NCBI GenBank assembly: GCA_001557505.1
Contig: LSAX01000003.1
Location: forward strand, 1,488,001 to 1,552,000
Length of the DNA: 64,000 nt
Source: Reticulascus tulasneorum
Lineage: Eukaryota > Ascomycota > Sordariomycetes > Glomerellales > Reticulascaceae
Direction: 5' to 3'
Shown here: one piece after another, positions 45,737-58,041 of the stretch
How positions within the stretch are numbered: the stretch's first letter is position 1
Layout: each line of letters opens with the position of its first letter
The notes under the pieces: generated by a model
The model's database searches: none
Told to the model about the DNA's origin: nothing
The model's input: the letters and a program-made list of their open reading frames with translations, nothing else
Program-made: the position numbers and the translations under genes

Positions 45737-46486
45737 ATGACTTTTGCTATCATGACATTAAGAAAGTTTTGCAAGGCAGCTATTCGCGCTTTTCACATCG
45801 GCCTCATCATCCCCGTGCAGTCCACGCGGCTCTCATATGCCCCACTCAACATAACTGCCATCTCCTCACGCTATGGATACTCGGTATTGGAATGCTGGCA
45901 ACTCTCTTCGGTTCCAATCGAAGCAAGGTCTGCCATCAACTACGCCTTGGGCGGAAATACGACTAGCGCGTCGTGGGCAATTATTGAACCAAGGACTACC
46001 GTGGGCGAAGCGTGGGCGCCGGCCATACAGTACGTATTATGTTTTGCGACTAGGTTAGATCTTTAAGCTTGCTCGTGGGTTATCTAAGTCCTGCGCGGAT
46101 GCTAGGGATGCGAGGATGCTCGAGCACGATATCTAGCTTAATCTCTGCCCCTGCTAATGGTGGGTTGGCGCAGGATATCAATAATTCTCAACGGACTCAT
46201 TCGCATTACCTCTCCATCGCCTGTCACATCTACAAACTCTTCCCAGGCAGTCAAAACGCCAAATGAGCACTCACCTCCAGCTCAGTCTGTCGCATATATA
46301 ATGCCTGGCACGGTGTCTTCTTCGGTGCTTATCGCGGCGGATACGAGGTCGGTGAGCTACATTACCGGTCATTACACAGAATTTCCCAGCGATGAACCGA
46401 CCGTACTTATCCAGATTCCTTTCGAGAACAATACCATTCCGGAACATAGTATCCTCCATGACGGATCTTGCCGGACACCCCTTTGA
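45737..46486 (+). CDS. Small secreted cupin-like (beta-barrel) protein
   Basis: Two exons, 45737-46029 and 46174-46486, joined across a 144-bp intron (GTACGT...GCGCAG), give 201 residues. The join restores a continuous strand pattern: YSVLECWQLSS, then ASWAIIEPRTTVGEAWAPAIQ, then ILNGLIRITSPSP, a VAYIMPG block, SVLIAADT and the tail PTVLIQIPFENN. I recognise this order from small fungal extracellular proteins with a cupin-like barrel and no known enzyme activity. The N-terminus has a modest hydrophobic stretch (FHIGLIIPV) that may be a signal, but it is weaker than usual, and an upstream exon is possible. The frame has no lesions. Confidence 0.55.
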
Positions 46487-46914
46487 GGAGAGGTACCGAG
46501 GTCGTGGATCCAGGGAACACTGGAGTTCTTCCGGAATTGGAAACTAGCAGGCGATAAATCCGCAATGCTGCGATTGCGATCAATTCTGTGACATGCCTTA
46601 AGATGTTATGCTGTATCTGGTCGACGTACAATCCCTGTCACAACGAGCCTTGGTGGCCATCCGGGTCCTCATAGTTTGGATCGTGTACTAGCTCCAACAC
46701 AAATTTGCAGAATGTTGAATATTCGTTCTCAATTTCACCATCTTAAAGGGCCTAATTCGCATTCAATCAACATTGAGTGCTCCTTCTTTTTGTTCTTGTC
46801 CAGGTTCTGAAAGCCTGTATTGTGCCGCGATCCCATTGAAACACCGCCCGTGCTAGTGGTCGTTCGACTCCTATGACCAAGACTCTTTTCGCAAGTTTCC
46901 AAGATCAAATCAAC
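46487..46914. other. Intergenic, nothing recognised
   Basis: Short spacer between the cupin-like gene and the methyltransferase relic; no feature seen. Confidence 0.5.
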
Positions 46915-48479
46915 ATGTCAAACAAGACTCGAAGAGTTTCATTCGCTCTATTTTTGATGCAAAGTCTTCTTTGGTCTCACACATTGGTTACGATAGCAAC
47001 ACCAATAGCAGTCCAACAGGCATTCACACCAGATGCGATCGTCCCGATGGCCACCAGTATTTCAAGCAACAGGATGGGCAGCGAACTTTTGGTTCCGTAA
47101 GTCTCAATCTCACAATAGAACCTTTAAATTTCGAGGGTTGTTTAAGTCTCTGCCAATAGTTATCGGCCGGCTCGGTGGTTGAGATCCACGAGATCATGGT
47201 CACTGTGGAGCAAGGGCTCTCCACAAAGCCGACACCTCGTCACGACGCCGAGAAGGAGAAACTTATGCAGCGTCTCAGTAGGTCCAGCGGAACCTAGGAC
47301 GCTAATCATCCGCGGTACCGTCTTCTGACTGCCCTACACGCCTTCTCTCGGTATCGGGAGCTCAGCATCGCAGGGTTGCAGCGGTGGAGAGGGTTATACA
47401 AACACGTATCACGAGCACAGAAACGAGTGAGTAATAGGATTCACCGTTACCTGAAGCACTAGTGTGTCTTGAGATGGTTATGAACTCAACACTGATGAAC
47501 GGTAGTTACTAGAGAAGGAAATCCGATACAGCGACAAGCTCAACCGAGTGGAGCAACTGATCCACGTAAATCAACAGCTCTGTCGAGAAATAGTTGACAA
47601 CGCTGTCAATTTCTACGGAGTTCCGTTAGAAGAGCTCCAGAGTTTCATACGCGACACCGAAGCTAGTGGAAAAGTTTCCGATCGCGTGAGCGTGTCCCAA
47701 TCTCTCAAGCATTTTGTCCGGGATTGGTCCACTTCACTTCTGGGCAAAGAAAGAGAGGATGCAGTACCTGCATCCCAGTAGAGAACGGCCATTCAAAGTG
47801 CTACTTCCCGGTTCTGGACTCGGTCGCTTAGGCCATGAAGTCGCATCCCTGGGAGGTTAGTTTCAATAGCCGAACCCCACATAGCGATGCGAGCTAACAA
47901 AAGATAGGATTCGAAGTCACTAACATTGAATGGTCAATGTATATGAATGTCGCCTACCGTTTCATTGAGTCACGCGACCGCATGCTGTCAAAATCCGTTC
48001 ATCCTTTCATTGACGGATGGTCTCACCACATTACATCGTACAACATGTTCCGCAGCGTCTCTTTCCCAGATATGAAGATAAACAGCAGTTCTGTGCTACT
48101 TGTTGAGGGAGATTTCGCCACCATCTTCATGAAATCTAGAGCCCAATTCGACGTGTGATTACACATTTCTTTTATCGACACCGCACGAAACCTCATGAGC
48201 TATTTGGATACCATCTACCAGCTTCTTGCTTCGGGGGGGTACTGGATCAATTTTGTACCACTGCTCTACGGCACCGGGCCATTTGTGCAGCTTTAATTGG
48301 ATGAGATTATCATCATTGTGATGTCAATGGGGTTTGAGTTTGTGGATGCTCCAAGGCAGCGTGGAGAGCAAACATTCCCGGGTGAGAAAATTAGGAAGGA
48401 GGCTGTCTATGGGTTTGATGACATGGCTTTGGTAAAGAACACATATTTCGCACAGTTTTGGGTCGCAAAAAAGCTGTGA
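46915..48479 (+). pseudogene. Carnosine N-methyltransferase-like gene (N2227 family), broken
   Basis: The remains of a SAM-dependent methyltransferase of the N2227/carnosine N-methyltransferase family. Recognisable in order: a signal-like N-terminus (VSFALFLMQSLLW); HPRYRLLTALHAFSRYRELS; a helical region (47520-47780); the SAM loop [73 protein letters not shown]; and the final barrel to KNTYFAQFWVAKKL. Breaks: TAG at 47295-47297; frame loss with a likely deletion near 47780, before the SAM loop; a shifted stretch with TGA at 48156-48158; and TAA at 48294-48296. Introns after 47100, near 47410 and after 47858 remain recognisable. Two of the stops are explained by C-to-T at CpA, as RIP would cause. 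Confidence 0.75.
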
Positions 48480-49518
48480 TGTGTATTTACCAGGAGATAG
48501 TTAAGCAGAAGTGTGAATCAGACCGCGGTCTTGGTAGATATTACACCATTGTAGCCTAATCAGGTGAAATGTCTTGTCTGAAAGCAGTTCTTCCCCTGAC
48601 TGGATCACGACCATTGCTATCCTACATTACGTGTTTCTATTAGTCACTCAGTGCATCTTACTAATTCTTACCAACTAGGGGTACAGGCAGCGCTCAGGCG
48701 TCCGAACAAATTTCTGCTGGAAACATACAGAGGTAGGCATATGCACATTTGTATTTGGTAGAAACAATCAACTCGTTGACCAGGTTTTCCGAGCTCCCGG
48801 TTGGGGGCCCAAACCACGAGCCTCAGTGAGACGGTTCCCAGTTTTCCACCTATTACTTCCCCTGCTGGCACTGGACTGCTCTCCTTTGTCCAATCCAAGC
48901 TGACCCGGCCATGCCGGACTACGTACCATACTGGAGGTCATGTGGAATCCTACATCTCATTGCATCCTGCCTTACGACAAAACGACAAAACCTGATTGCT
49001 AATCTGCAACCTCCGATCGGACCCCAAATTAGGAGCCCGACCGCGCGGTAGGATGCAGCAGGAGTTGCGCGCGGGGAAATCCTACTACCACCTCCAATAT
49101 CTCGTGTCAGCTTGGGCCGCTGCAGGGCTGAGGAACTGGCGAATGGCATCTTTACCAGCTCCATCTGACCCAAAGTATCTCGAATGTGGACATCGCTGGC
49201 TTGCAGGGCAGAGGCGCCATGATTGGTTGGTCGAATCATTAATCTGCACAGAGATGCAAAGCTTATAAGCCCTAGTCATGGAGAATTAGGTTCAGCCCAA
49301 CCGAAGTCAGCCAAGTAGCATCAATGCCGATATTCTTTGTAAGGCTAAATGTCATGACGCATGGTCGGCCGTCCACGGGATTGGAAGACGCGGAGGTGGG
49401 TGGCCAGCCTGTCGTTCCCGATGTAACTGTTTAGGTATAACTAGACGTTGTCGCGTCTTACTACGCCAAGTCCGTGAGCACATAGTCGTCTTGAATAGCA
49501 ACCACACATCTGCCCGCG
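48480..49518. other. Intergenic, nothing recognised
   Basis: 1 kb upstream of the amidohydrolase; short frames only and no repeats. Confidence 0.5.
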
Positions 49519-51148
49519 ATGTATTACCTTAGTCTCGTCGTTTGGGCGCCAGTTCTTCTGGCCGCCGCTGATATTGCTGTTGCAGGGTCAAAACTCCTGG
49601 CCGGGGGAACAATTATTGCGTTCAACGAGACGACAGAATCCCTCCAGGTGATTCGCAATGGCTCTCTCCTAGTAACCGACGACCGCATTACTGCCATCTA
49701 CCCGGCGGGTGGTGTCCCGGAGTTACCTGCGGATACCGAGATCATTGATGTTACCAACAAGATTGTCAGTCCCGGCTTCATCGACACACATCGCCACGGA
49801 TGGCAAACGGCGTTCAAGACCATCGGCGCGAATACCAATTTGGCTCAGTACTTTAATCGCTACGGCGAGTTTTTCTCTGCCGGCCTCATCTCCGTCGAGG
49901 ATGTCTACATCGGGCAGCTCGCTGGTCTGTACGAAGCTCTCAACGCCGGTGTCACGACCACGCTCGACCATGCTCATCATACCTGGTCAAATGCGACATC
50001 TGAGGCTGGCCTCCAGGCATCTATTGATAGCGGCGCGCGGGTCTTCTGGGCTTACGCCTTCCACAATGTCGCGAACTATAGTGTGCCAGAGCAGCTCTCG
50101 AACTTTCGAGACATTGTCGCCAAAGGGGCATTCGTAGGAACACAAACAAGTCTGGGTGTTGCGTACGACTCCTTCGGGCCAATTTCTGACCTTGATGAGG
50201 TGAACGCAGTTATAGATTTAGCAAAGTAAGTCTCGGAGACTAGTGAATCAGACCAACCCAGTGCTCGCCTAATAACCTGGCTAGGGAGTATAACGTGTCT
50301 GTCATCACAACGCATTCCCTACAAGGACCTTGGGGAGGTATGTTACGATCACCCATCTACGAGAAAGCTGCTAACCATCTTCTACTGCAGTCACCAACAG
50401 TCCCGAAGACCTTCACGAGCTTGGGATCTTAAACACATCCATCCCGATCGTGTTTTCACACGCCAGTTTTCTCACCGCCCGGGGAGCAACGCTTCTCCGC
50501 AACACGAACCAATACGTGTCAATCACGCCCGAGTCAGAGATGCACTACGGACACACGAACCCCCACAGTCACCTCATTCAAGACCAGGCGGCTCTAGGAG
50601 TGGACACGCATTTCACTTTCTCGACGGACATCCTGACGCAAGCTCGTATTTGGCTGCAAGAGGCGCGATACAGGCTATACGACAACATACTCAAGACCTG
50701 GAGAGTGCCTTCGCATAATCCCATGTCCGTGAACCAGGCGTTCCAGCTGGCAACTCGGCACGGAGGTCTTGCCCTTCGGCGTCCAGATCTCGGTATCATT
50801 GCCCCTGGCGCCAAAGCTGACTTAGTAATTTTTGATGGTGCATCCCCGGCCCTACTGGGATGGAGGGATCCGGTCGCTGCCGTTATCCTTCACGCAAGTG
50901 TTGGCGATATCGAGCACGTGCTGGTGAACGGCGAATTCGTCAAGAAGGATGGCCGTTTAGTTGACACTGAGTATGCGAACGTGCAAGAGCGCTTCCTACA
51001 AAGCGCCAGTCGAATTCAGCAAGTGTGGGCCGCTATAGATTTGCCGGTAATTGAAGGAGTTTGGATTGACGGCTACCAACTGGCACGACCGGCTGAGGTT
51101 GATTCACGACGTGGCGAAGGCACTGGCTATGGAGAGGTGTTCTTATAA
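49519..51148 (+). CDS. Secreted amidohydrolase (cytosine deaminase/MTA-SAH deaminase-like)
   Basis: Three exons, 49519-50225, 50285-50337 and 50391-51148 (introns 59 and 53 bp), give 505 residues. An N-terminal signal peptide (LSLVVWAPVLLAAADIAVA) precedes a metal-dependent hydrolase. The small beta-domain has GGTIIAF and IRNGSLLV. The metal site is DTHRHGW (His91, His93), followed by LDHAHHTW near 149-156, the intron-flanked TTHSLQGPWGV, FSHASFL and FSTDIL with the catalytic Asp. The C-terminus rebuilds the small domain (GAKADLVIFDG, VLVNGEFVKKDGR). This is the layout of deaminases acting on purine or pyrimidine-like rings and of related chlorohydrolases. Secretion is unusual for that group, and the substrate is not predictable. 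Confidence 0.87.
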
Positions 51149-52435
51149 GAATATCTTAAATTGACCATTCACCAGTTTTCGAGAACGTGGCGCCGCCCAG
51201 CTTGTAATTAATAGCCCAACTTTGTACTAGCTAGCTATACACATTCAACACATAACCACACCACAGAAGATAACACTAAATACATGTTATTGTTACTATA
51301 GTTGTGCATTGATAGATATAAGTCTTTCTCTACCTACTTATGCTTAAGGAAGGTGAGATTCCTTCGCACGTAATGCTAATGATTGAATCCCAGTACTGGA
51401 CACATCCATGCTTTGGTATCCATGTAATTCACTAGCATGCTTCAGCTGTTTCGTGTCTACGGACTAGTAGCCGTGGGCATCCTATTTTTCCTTTTCAGCT
51501 ATGGAAATATAGATCCTTTAGCTCTGCGACCCTGTTCTACCGTCCTGCTCATCTTGTCCCAAATCGAAGTCTCAACAACAGATTAGTGCTGCCGTAGTCA
51601 CTGCTTCCCTCGAAGTATACAATACATGCTTGGGCTTAATCCTTTAGTCACTGTGCACTGATGCGTGCGTCAACAAGAAACAACTAATTAGACCCAGCTT
51701 TCGATAGATCTCATCAGGCCAAATGGAGGGCATTCTTGGTCTGTCTTGAGATCGTGTAGGGCAGATCTGGTCTTCTATTTTATGTTCTTCTCTCTCTTTT
51801 TAATACACATCTCAGGGACAAACTAATTAGCTCTGAAATCTGCCTTCGCATTCATTCATACGTGATATTTTGACCCATCTTTTGGAACGCGGTATCAGAC
51901 TCTCAATTCTGATGAAAGCGACTTTCAATGACTGATTGCTAGCAGGTCATCACACTAGCTAGGTCCCCAAAGAATGGAAGTAAAAGAGAGGCTTTCCTTC
52001 CGTTCATAGGTCGGAGGAGTCTTACCGGACCACTGCAATCATTTGGGATAGTCCGTCTGTGAACTGTATCAAAACCAAAAACCTAGCCACCTTGTTAGGG
52101 CTTTGGCTAATTATTACGTAAGCTCTACATATGGTCCCGAAAGGCTGGGCGCACCCCACAAGCAAGAACCAACAAATCGGATGTTGTCTTTGGGTCAATT
52201 CATCCGCCGGAAAAAAAAACCCTGGTCTGTCTCATTCCACCCACGCCCGCGGCTATCATCGTGCTTTGCGTCATCGTCAAGCCTCGTTCCCACGCGCGAC
52301 ATCAATCCTTCACACCGTGTCATTTGCCGCAATCACAATAGTATGCTGGACTCTGCACAGACAGACGTTCACTGACAAGCCTCTGGAGCGTGACCAAGGC
52401 GCTATCCTTCGGGGAAGCGTACCCGTCTGGCACAC
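51149..52435. other. Intergenic, nothing recognised
   Basis: 1.3 kb; promoter region of the histidine kinase towards its end. No supported feature. Confidence 0.5.
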
Positions 52436-55400
52436 ATGGACGCTGACCCGTTGGAAGACTTGAATGCGCTCGCTATCGGCGAAATCCTGGACGCGGACTC
52501 CCGACCAACCTTTGTCATTGATCTCGATCCCGATGAGGATTCACTGAATGGCCCTAATGCGATTCATTCTGTCTTCTGCAACGCCGCGCTTCGCTTGCAC
52601 GAGCGGCTGCATGATGCCGTCGTGGGAAACGATACCCAGGCGGTAGCCAATGAAAAAGACAGCAATTCTTATGAGGAATTCAAGAGCTGGGCAACTGGAG
52701 TGACCGCCCACGATGACTCCAAGGATGTTTTCCCACTCTCTTTTTTCTATAGCGACATGCTCTGGACAGGCTCCACGATCCGGCAACGTTGGAGATTTAT
52801 CAGCGGGAATCGTTTGTGGCGCGCTGACGGGCCTCAACGAGATTTGTCCTCAAGCGCACCACCAGAAGTGTCCACTGGCGGGATGCGCGCCGAGCACGCC
52901 AAACAGATTCGAGACCTTGCCAAAGTGGCAGAGAAGCCCGTAGCGCAACCATCGGAAGTAAGTTCCGCTACCGGAGAAACGACCCTGGTGTCGTCAAGGC
53001 CACTCCAGCGTTCGAAACCAAGTTTCTTTCCGAAGACGCCAGGAGGCAGCTCGGATGATACGGGGGGGTCTTCTCAGAGTGCTTCTATAACTCTTTCGGC
53101 ACCAGAGAAAGCCGTCAGGGATTGGACCGTCGCTGAGCCCAAAGGCGTGCTGTCCCCTCACCTTGAAATTGCCAGATCAGTCAACTGGGCAACGACGCCT
53201 TTAGGTCCGATGGACAAATGGTCACCGGAGTTCCGTCAGATTGCGAATCTCTGCATGGGAAATCCCCATCCCGCGGCTCTTTTCTGGGGCAGCGATTTGA
53301 CAATGCTTTACAACCAGGCTTATGCTAATGAAGTGGCTGGGAACAAACACCCATCCTTGATGGGCACTGGCTTTTCGGGCCCATTCGCGGAGCTTTGGGA
53401 TTATACGGGTCCAGTATTTGCTGAATGCGCTCGCACAGGTATCAGTGTCCGGAAAGAAGATGATTATCTGCCGATTGATAGACATGGTCTCCTAGAAGAA
53501 ACATTCTATTCCTGGTCTTTTACCCCTCTTTACGGCGGCACGGACCGGATTTTGGGCTTTTATAACGCCCCTTTCGAGACCACCAAGCAAGTGGTCAGCC
53601 AGCGAAGAACGCATATGATCAACAGGATAGGTGAGCACACGGCTCATGCAAAAACTGTCAAGCAGTTTTGGAAGTTTATCCTCGATGGTCTTGAAGACAA
53701 CCAGTTCGATGTTCCATTCGCGCTTCTATATTCTGTCGGAGACAGCGAGGATGGGGATCATTCCTCCACATCTTCAGGGAGCACTATGTCTCTGAAATCT
53801 TGTCATTTTGAAGGGTCAATCGCTGTTCCAGATGGTCATATCGCTGCGCAGCAGCACTTAGATCTTAAGCGGAGCCGGGAAGGCTTTGTCCCGTCTTTTC
53901 GGGAAGCGATGCGGACTCGAGAGCCGACTCTTCTTCATACTAGAGATGGCACGCTGCCAGAAGCTTTGCTTGAAGGGATCGCCTGGCGAGGTTTTGGAGA
54001 TCCATGTCGAGAGGCCATTATATTCCCAGTCCGGCCCACGAACGGAGATACAGTCATGGCGTTTCTTGTTTTGGGCGTCAACCCTCGCAGACACTATGAC
54101 GATGAGTACAAGGCCTTCACAAGTATGCTTAGTCGGCAACTGGCGACTTCGTTGGCGTCCGTCATCCTTTTCGAAGACGAAGTGCGTCGTAGCCGAGATG
54201 CAGCAGAGGCCGCGGCGTTGGAAAAGGAACACTTGACCCAGCAATTAGATTTGCAAGCCAGTCGCCTGCGACGAATGACGGAGCTGTCTCCACTCGGCAT
54301 GTTTCTCATCAGTCCAGAAGGTGTGCTGCGCGAGGCGAATGATCGTTTCTTTGAGATGACGGGTCATACGAGGGACAGCCAATACGAGCTGTCGTGGATG
54401 GATTTCATCAAGGACAGCAGTACGAAGACGATGGAGGATGGGTGGCATCGTTTGGTGAACGAGTATCTTCCTTGGTCAGGTGAACTACAGCTGAAAAAAC
54501 AGTCAGCAAGCCCAGATATGCTGCACGACGAATCCATCGATTATTGGGTCCTATTCATTGCACATACGGAATTTACATCCGATGGCTCGCTGAGGTCGAT
54601 CATGGGCTCTATCACCGATATCTCGCATATAAAGTGGGCGCAGGGTTTGCAGAATCGCCGGCTTCAAGAAGCCGAAGAGACACGGAGACAGCAAAACGAG
54701 TTCATTGACATCACTTCTCATGAAATGAGAAATCCTCTGAGTGCAATCTTGCAGTGCGCAGATGACATTTCGTCCGCCCTGGCTGACTACCGGACGCAGA
54801 AGGCGAATCCACCGCCAGAAGTGGTAGAGAACTGCGTCGAAGCCGCGCAAACAATTTCACTTTGCGTGCAGCACCAGAAGTCGATTGTGGATGACATTCT
54901 CACCATTTCGAAACTGGACTCAAACCTGCTTCTCATCACTCCCGTCACAGCTCATCCGGAAACCATCTTGAGCCGCGCGGTGAAGATGTTCGAGCCTGAG
55001 CTGCAAGCGAAAGACATCGAGCTATCGTTCGAGGTACATCCATCGTACAAAGAGCTGCGGGTTGATTGGGTGACCATCGACCCTAGTCGTGTGCTTCAGG
55101 TCCTCATCAACCTCATGACAAATGCCATCAAATTTACGGCTCCCTCGGTCGAGCGACTTATAACCGTCGCTGTTGGTGCGTCATTGATACCGCCCGAGGC
55201 CGGCCACATTCCGGGCTTTCAATTTGTGCCGACTACGGCAGGGAACCCTAACCTTACCACTTCAGAGGAATGGGGTACCGGAGAGGTCGTTTACGTCCGC
55301 TTCAAAGTCCAGGATACGGGGTGCGGCCTCACACCGGAAGAGAAGCAGATTCTCTTCCAACGGTTCAAACAGGCCTCCCCGCGAACACATGCTCAATATG

Positions 55401-56104
55401 GAGGCAGTGGGCTCGGTCTGTTTATTTCGAAGCGTCTGGCCGAGCTCCATGGCGGGCAAATCGGTGTTGCTTCCGAGTCAGGCCGCGGCAGCAGTTTCGA
55501 ATTCTTCGTTCAAGCAAGGAGGGCCAGCCCGCCTGAGGATAGTACGTCTCACATGCAGGATGTGCTTCCCCTCAAGCATCATCTTGTGGGAGACGCCTCG
55601 CTACATAACCAGGTGACTCCGCAGCGCCAGGACTTCGCATCATCAGGGCCGGCAGCGAGTCTTGTTGCGACTAAAGCGAGCCTGGAATTAGATCCTAAGA
55701 CTCTTCACATTCTAGTTGTAGAAGACAACTTAATCAACCAAAAAGTGCTAGCGAACCAACTCAAAAAATTCGGTAGCACAGTCACCGTTGCCAATGATGG
55801 CATCGAGGCACTGGCTGTGCTTGAGCAGACGCATTTCCGAAAGAAAGACGGGCAGGGCCTGTCCATCATCCTGATGGATCTCGAAATGCCGAACATGGAC
55901 GGGTTGACATGTGTGCGGGAGATACGTAAAATGGAGGAAGAGGGTCTGATTGAGAAGCATGTGCCGGTTGTTGCGGTGACGGCCAATGTTAGGGATGAGC
56001 AGGTCGCGGTGGCGAAGAGTAGTGGCATGGACGAGGTGATGCCGAAACCGTTTCGCATACCGGAGTTGCTGCGGAAGATCGAGACGTTGCTGAGAACCAC
56101 GTGA
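52436..56104 (+). CDS. Hybrid histidine kinase (PAS/GAF-like, HisKA, HATPase, receiver)
   Basis: 1222 residues in one exon. Residues 1-230 are variable. A PAS-like sensor lies at about 245-390 (TTPLGPMDKWSPEF ... ALFWGSDLTMLYNQAY), a GAF-like region at about 400-580, a coiled linker at 580-612 and a second PAS at about 612-735 (LSPLGMFLISPEGVLREAND). The HisKA helix has the phosphorylatable His762 in ITSHEMRNPL. The ATPase has the N box NLMTNAIKF (about 892), G1 DTGCG (960) and G2 GGSGLGL (989). The receiver runs from 1090 to 1220 with Asp1148 in LMDLEMPNMDG and Lys1204. There are no membrane segments, so it is a soluble kinase expected to feed the Ypd1-type phosphorelay to Ssk1/Skn7 response regulators. 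Confidence 0.93.
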   Translation: MDADPLEDLNALAIGEILDADSRPTFVIDLDPDEDSLNGPNAIHSVFCNAALRLHERLHDAVVGNDTQAVANEKDSNSYEEFKSWATGVTAHDDSKDVFPLSFFYSDMLWTGSTIRQRWRFISGNRLWRADGPQRDLSSSAPPEVSTGGMRAEHAKQIRDLAKVAEKPVAQPSEVSSATGETTLVSSRPLQRSKPSFFPKTPGGSSDDTGGSSQSASITLSAPEKAVRDWTVAEPKGVLSPHLEIARSVNWATTPLGPMDKWSPEFRQIANLCMGNPHPAALFWGSDLTMLYNQAYANEVAGNKHPSLMGTGFSGPFAELWDYTGPVFAECARTGISVRKEDDYLPIDRHGLLEETFYSWSFTPLYGGTDRILGFYNAPFETTKQVVSQRRTHMINRIGEHTAHAKTVKQFWKFILDGLEDNQFDVPFALLYSVGDSEDGDHSSTSSGSTMSLKSCHFEGSIAVPDGHIAAQQHLDLKRSREGFVPSFREAMRTREPTLLHTRDGTLPEALLEGIAWRGFGDPCREAIIFPVRPTNGDTVMAFLVLGVNPRRHYDDEYKAFTSMLSRQLATSLASVILFEDEVRRSRDAAEAAALEKEHLTQQLDLQASRLRRMTELSPLGMFLISPEGVLREANDRFFEMTGHTRDSQYELSWMDFIKDSSTKTMEDGWHRLVNEYLPWSGELQLKKQSASPDMLHDESIDYWVLFIAHTEFTSDGSLRSIMGSITDISHIKWAQGLQNRRLQEAEETRRQQNEFIDITSHEMRNPLSAILQCADDISSALADYRTQKANPPPEVVENCVEAAQTISLCVQHQKSIVDDILTISKLDSNLLLITPVTAHPETILSRAVKMFEPELQAKDIELSFEVHPSYKELRVDWVTIDPSRVLQVLINLMTNAIKFTAPSVERLITVAVGASLIPPEAGHIPGFQFVPTTAGNPNLTTSEEWGTGEVVYVRFKVQDTGCGLTPEEKQILFQRFKQASPRTHAQYGGSGLGLFISKRLAELHGGQIGVASESGRGSSFEFFVQARRASPPEDSTSHMQDVLPLKHHLVGDASLHNQVTPQRQDFASSGPAASLVATKASLELDPKTLHILVVEDNLINQKVLANQLKKFGSTVTVANDGIEALAVLEQTHFRKKDGQGLSIILMDLEMPNMDGLTCVREIRKMEEEGLIEKHVPVVAVTANVRDEQVAVAKSSGMDEVMPKPFRIPELLRKIETLLRTT

Positions 56105-58041
56105 CAGCAGCTTAGGTAGTTAGAGGTACGGGGGTTAGAGGTATGGGAGGCAGTAGGAGTTGGTCTGACAACCTTTTTTGGCTCTCAGCCATTGGGTTTA
56201 GACATTTGCCAATTATCGGCGCGCTTGACTTACGAGTTTTGAGATTGAACGGGCATGCATTTTTCGTCCGTTGGTGCATTAGAAGAGCGACATACACGAG
56301 AGACGTTCAAACGGTGGATGAGATTTGCTGCGCGTGCCAGAGCCTGGTGCCAACTATGGGTCTTGGAGGGGACCTTTTTTAGGTGACAATAGGGCAGTAT
56401 TAGTACATTGGATTTTAGCAGACGATTGAGTTCTAGTGACGAGTAGATACGCAGCAAACATAGGAAGCGCATGATCCTACTGCGATCCCTTTCTTTTATC
56501 TTTCTTTTGTGGCAAGCTTGATATCCCACAGCTTTCATTCCTGGTCCTTGCAACTCCGATAGGTTCTAGAAGCTGAGGGTCTGGCTCGCTCCACTGATAA
56601 GACCGTCTTTTGGTCTAGGATATCGATGACATTGCATGGTCAGCTTGCCTGGGTTTATTAATGGCGACACTAGTCATGACTTGCAATGTTTGTCATCGTG
56701 GATTCACGACAGATCACCACGCGACTAACTAGATTAGCCCACGGATACTACAATACATGGGCGGCTGACCGTTTGTGCTGTTGCAGGAAGCGGTCACAGC
56801 CCTGTGTTTCGCTTCTAGTGTCTGAGACAGCCCTGGGAACTGGGCGGACTTCAACTGCACAATTATAATTATAGGCTGTGTCAGCTGCACTGACTGCCCA
56901 GTGGTCTCACTGGGCGGACCCCTCCCCTATTGAGATGCTCAAAGGTCTGTAAGGCCGCTGTGGCAGTTGGGCGTGAAGTGCTAATTCCCGCCGCCGCGAA
57001 TTTCTTGTCAGTCACTGGTGTAGTGGTCCTCATCGCCCGACAGCATATTAAACGGCGCACGAGCTGATGAGGCAGTTGGCGAGCAAGCACGTCTGGTCTG
57101 GTCCACCCAGACACATTGATTAATGAACACCGACAGAGATGGCATGCTGACAGCAGGTGTAGTTTGTACACTAGCGAACATCATGACTACGTGCCCGCGT
57201 TTAGTTCCATGATAAGCACCCTAAAGGTCTCCTGCCGGGTTTTGGTTCGTTATTGAGTATCAGCTCGCGTGCTTATTAGCAGCACGTTATAGAAAATGGA
57301 GCATCAGGTCTGCGTTCCAACATAAGCCAGAGGGTCAAATCCCGGAATCCGGAATCCCTACGCTATACACTAGCTAGGATCCTTAATTAGACTCTCCTCA
57401 ACTGTTTTTCGTTTTTAGGCCCCTCTGGAAAAACCAAGGAAACCCAGCCACCCCGCATCCAGCACGCTTGAATACCTTAGTCAAGTTATTAGTCGCTGCT
57501 ACTGTTTCCCTTATGGGGTGTCGGGGTTTGGGAAATGTCTGAGATTTCTTTTCCGCTGCCTGGACCGAGGTAGGGTGGCACACGCTCTGGTGAATACCGT
57601 GCTCTACAATCAATCATGGAACGACGGGTCGCATCCATCAAAGTGGTTGTTTAACAATTAGGGATAACTACTCATATGCTTCGGGTGCTGGCATCCTTTT
57701 CAAAGTCAGTCTCACGAAAGAAGAGTCCCGCCATTTATAGCAGCATTACAGAGAGTCCCCAACAACATCGTATCCTCCCTCCAAATTAATTAGTGGCCAA
57801 ATAGAGTTCGGATGTACCTGTTCTAGGGTGCTCTCTGCGTCGTATCGCACCTACTTCAGCAGGATCAGCCCACCAACCCCAGGTCATTATTAGCCCCAAC
57901 CATCCCAGACGTCACATGTCGAAGGAGTACGCTATCGGCCTCCGCATTTAAATATGCCGCGGCAGACCTCCAGCTTTCGCTCCCCTCCAGGCTCCTCCAC
58001 TCCATTCGTACATGCACTTGTTGCATCAGTGATTAGCAGTA
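56105..58041. other. Intergenic, nothing firm
   Basis: 1.9 kb. A perfect short inverted repeat (GCCCAGTG at 56896-56903 with CACTGGGC at 56908-56915) is the only structure noted. A TTTAAATA at 57947-57954 may be the TATA element of the flavoprotein. Confidence 0.45.
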
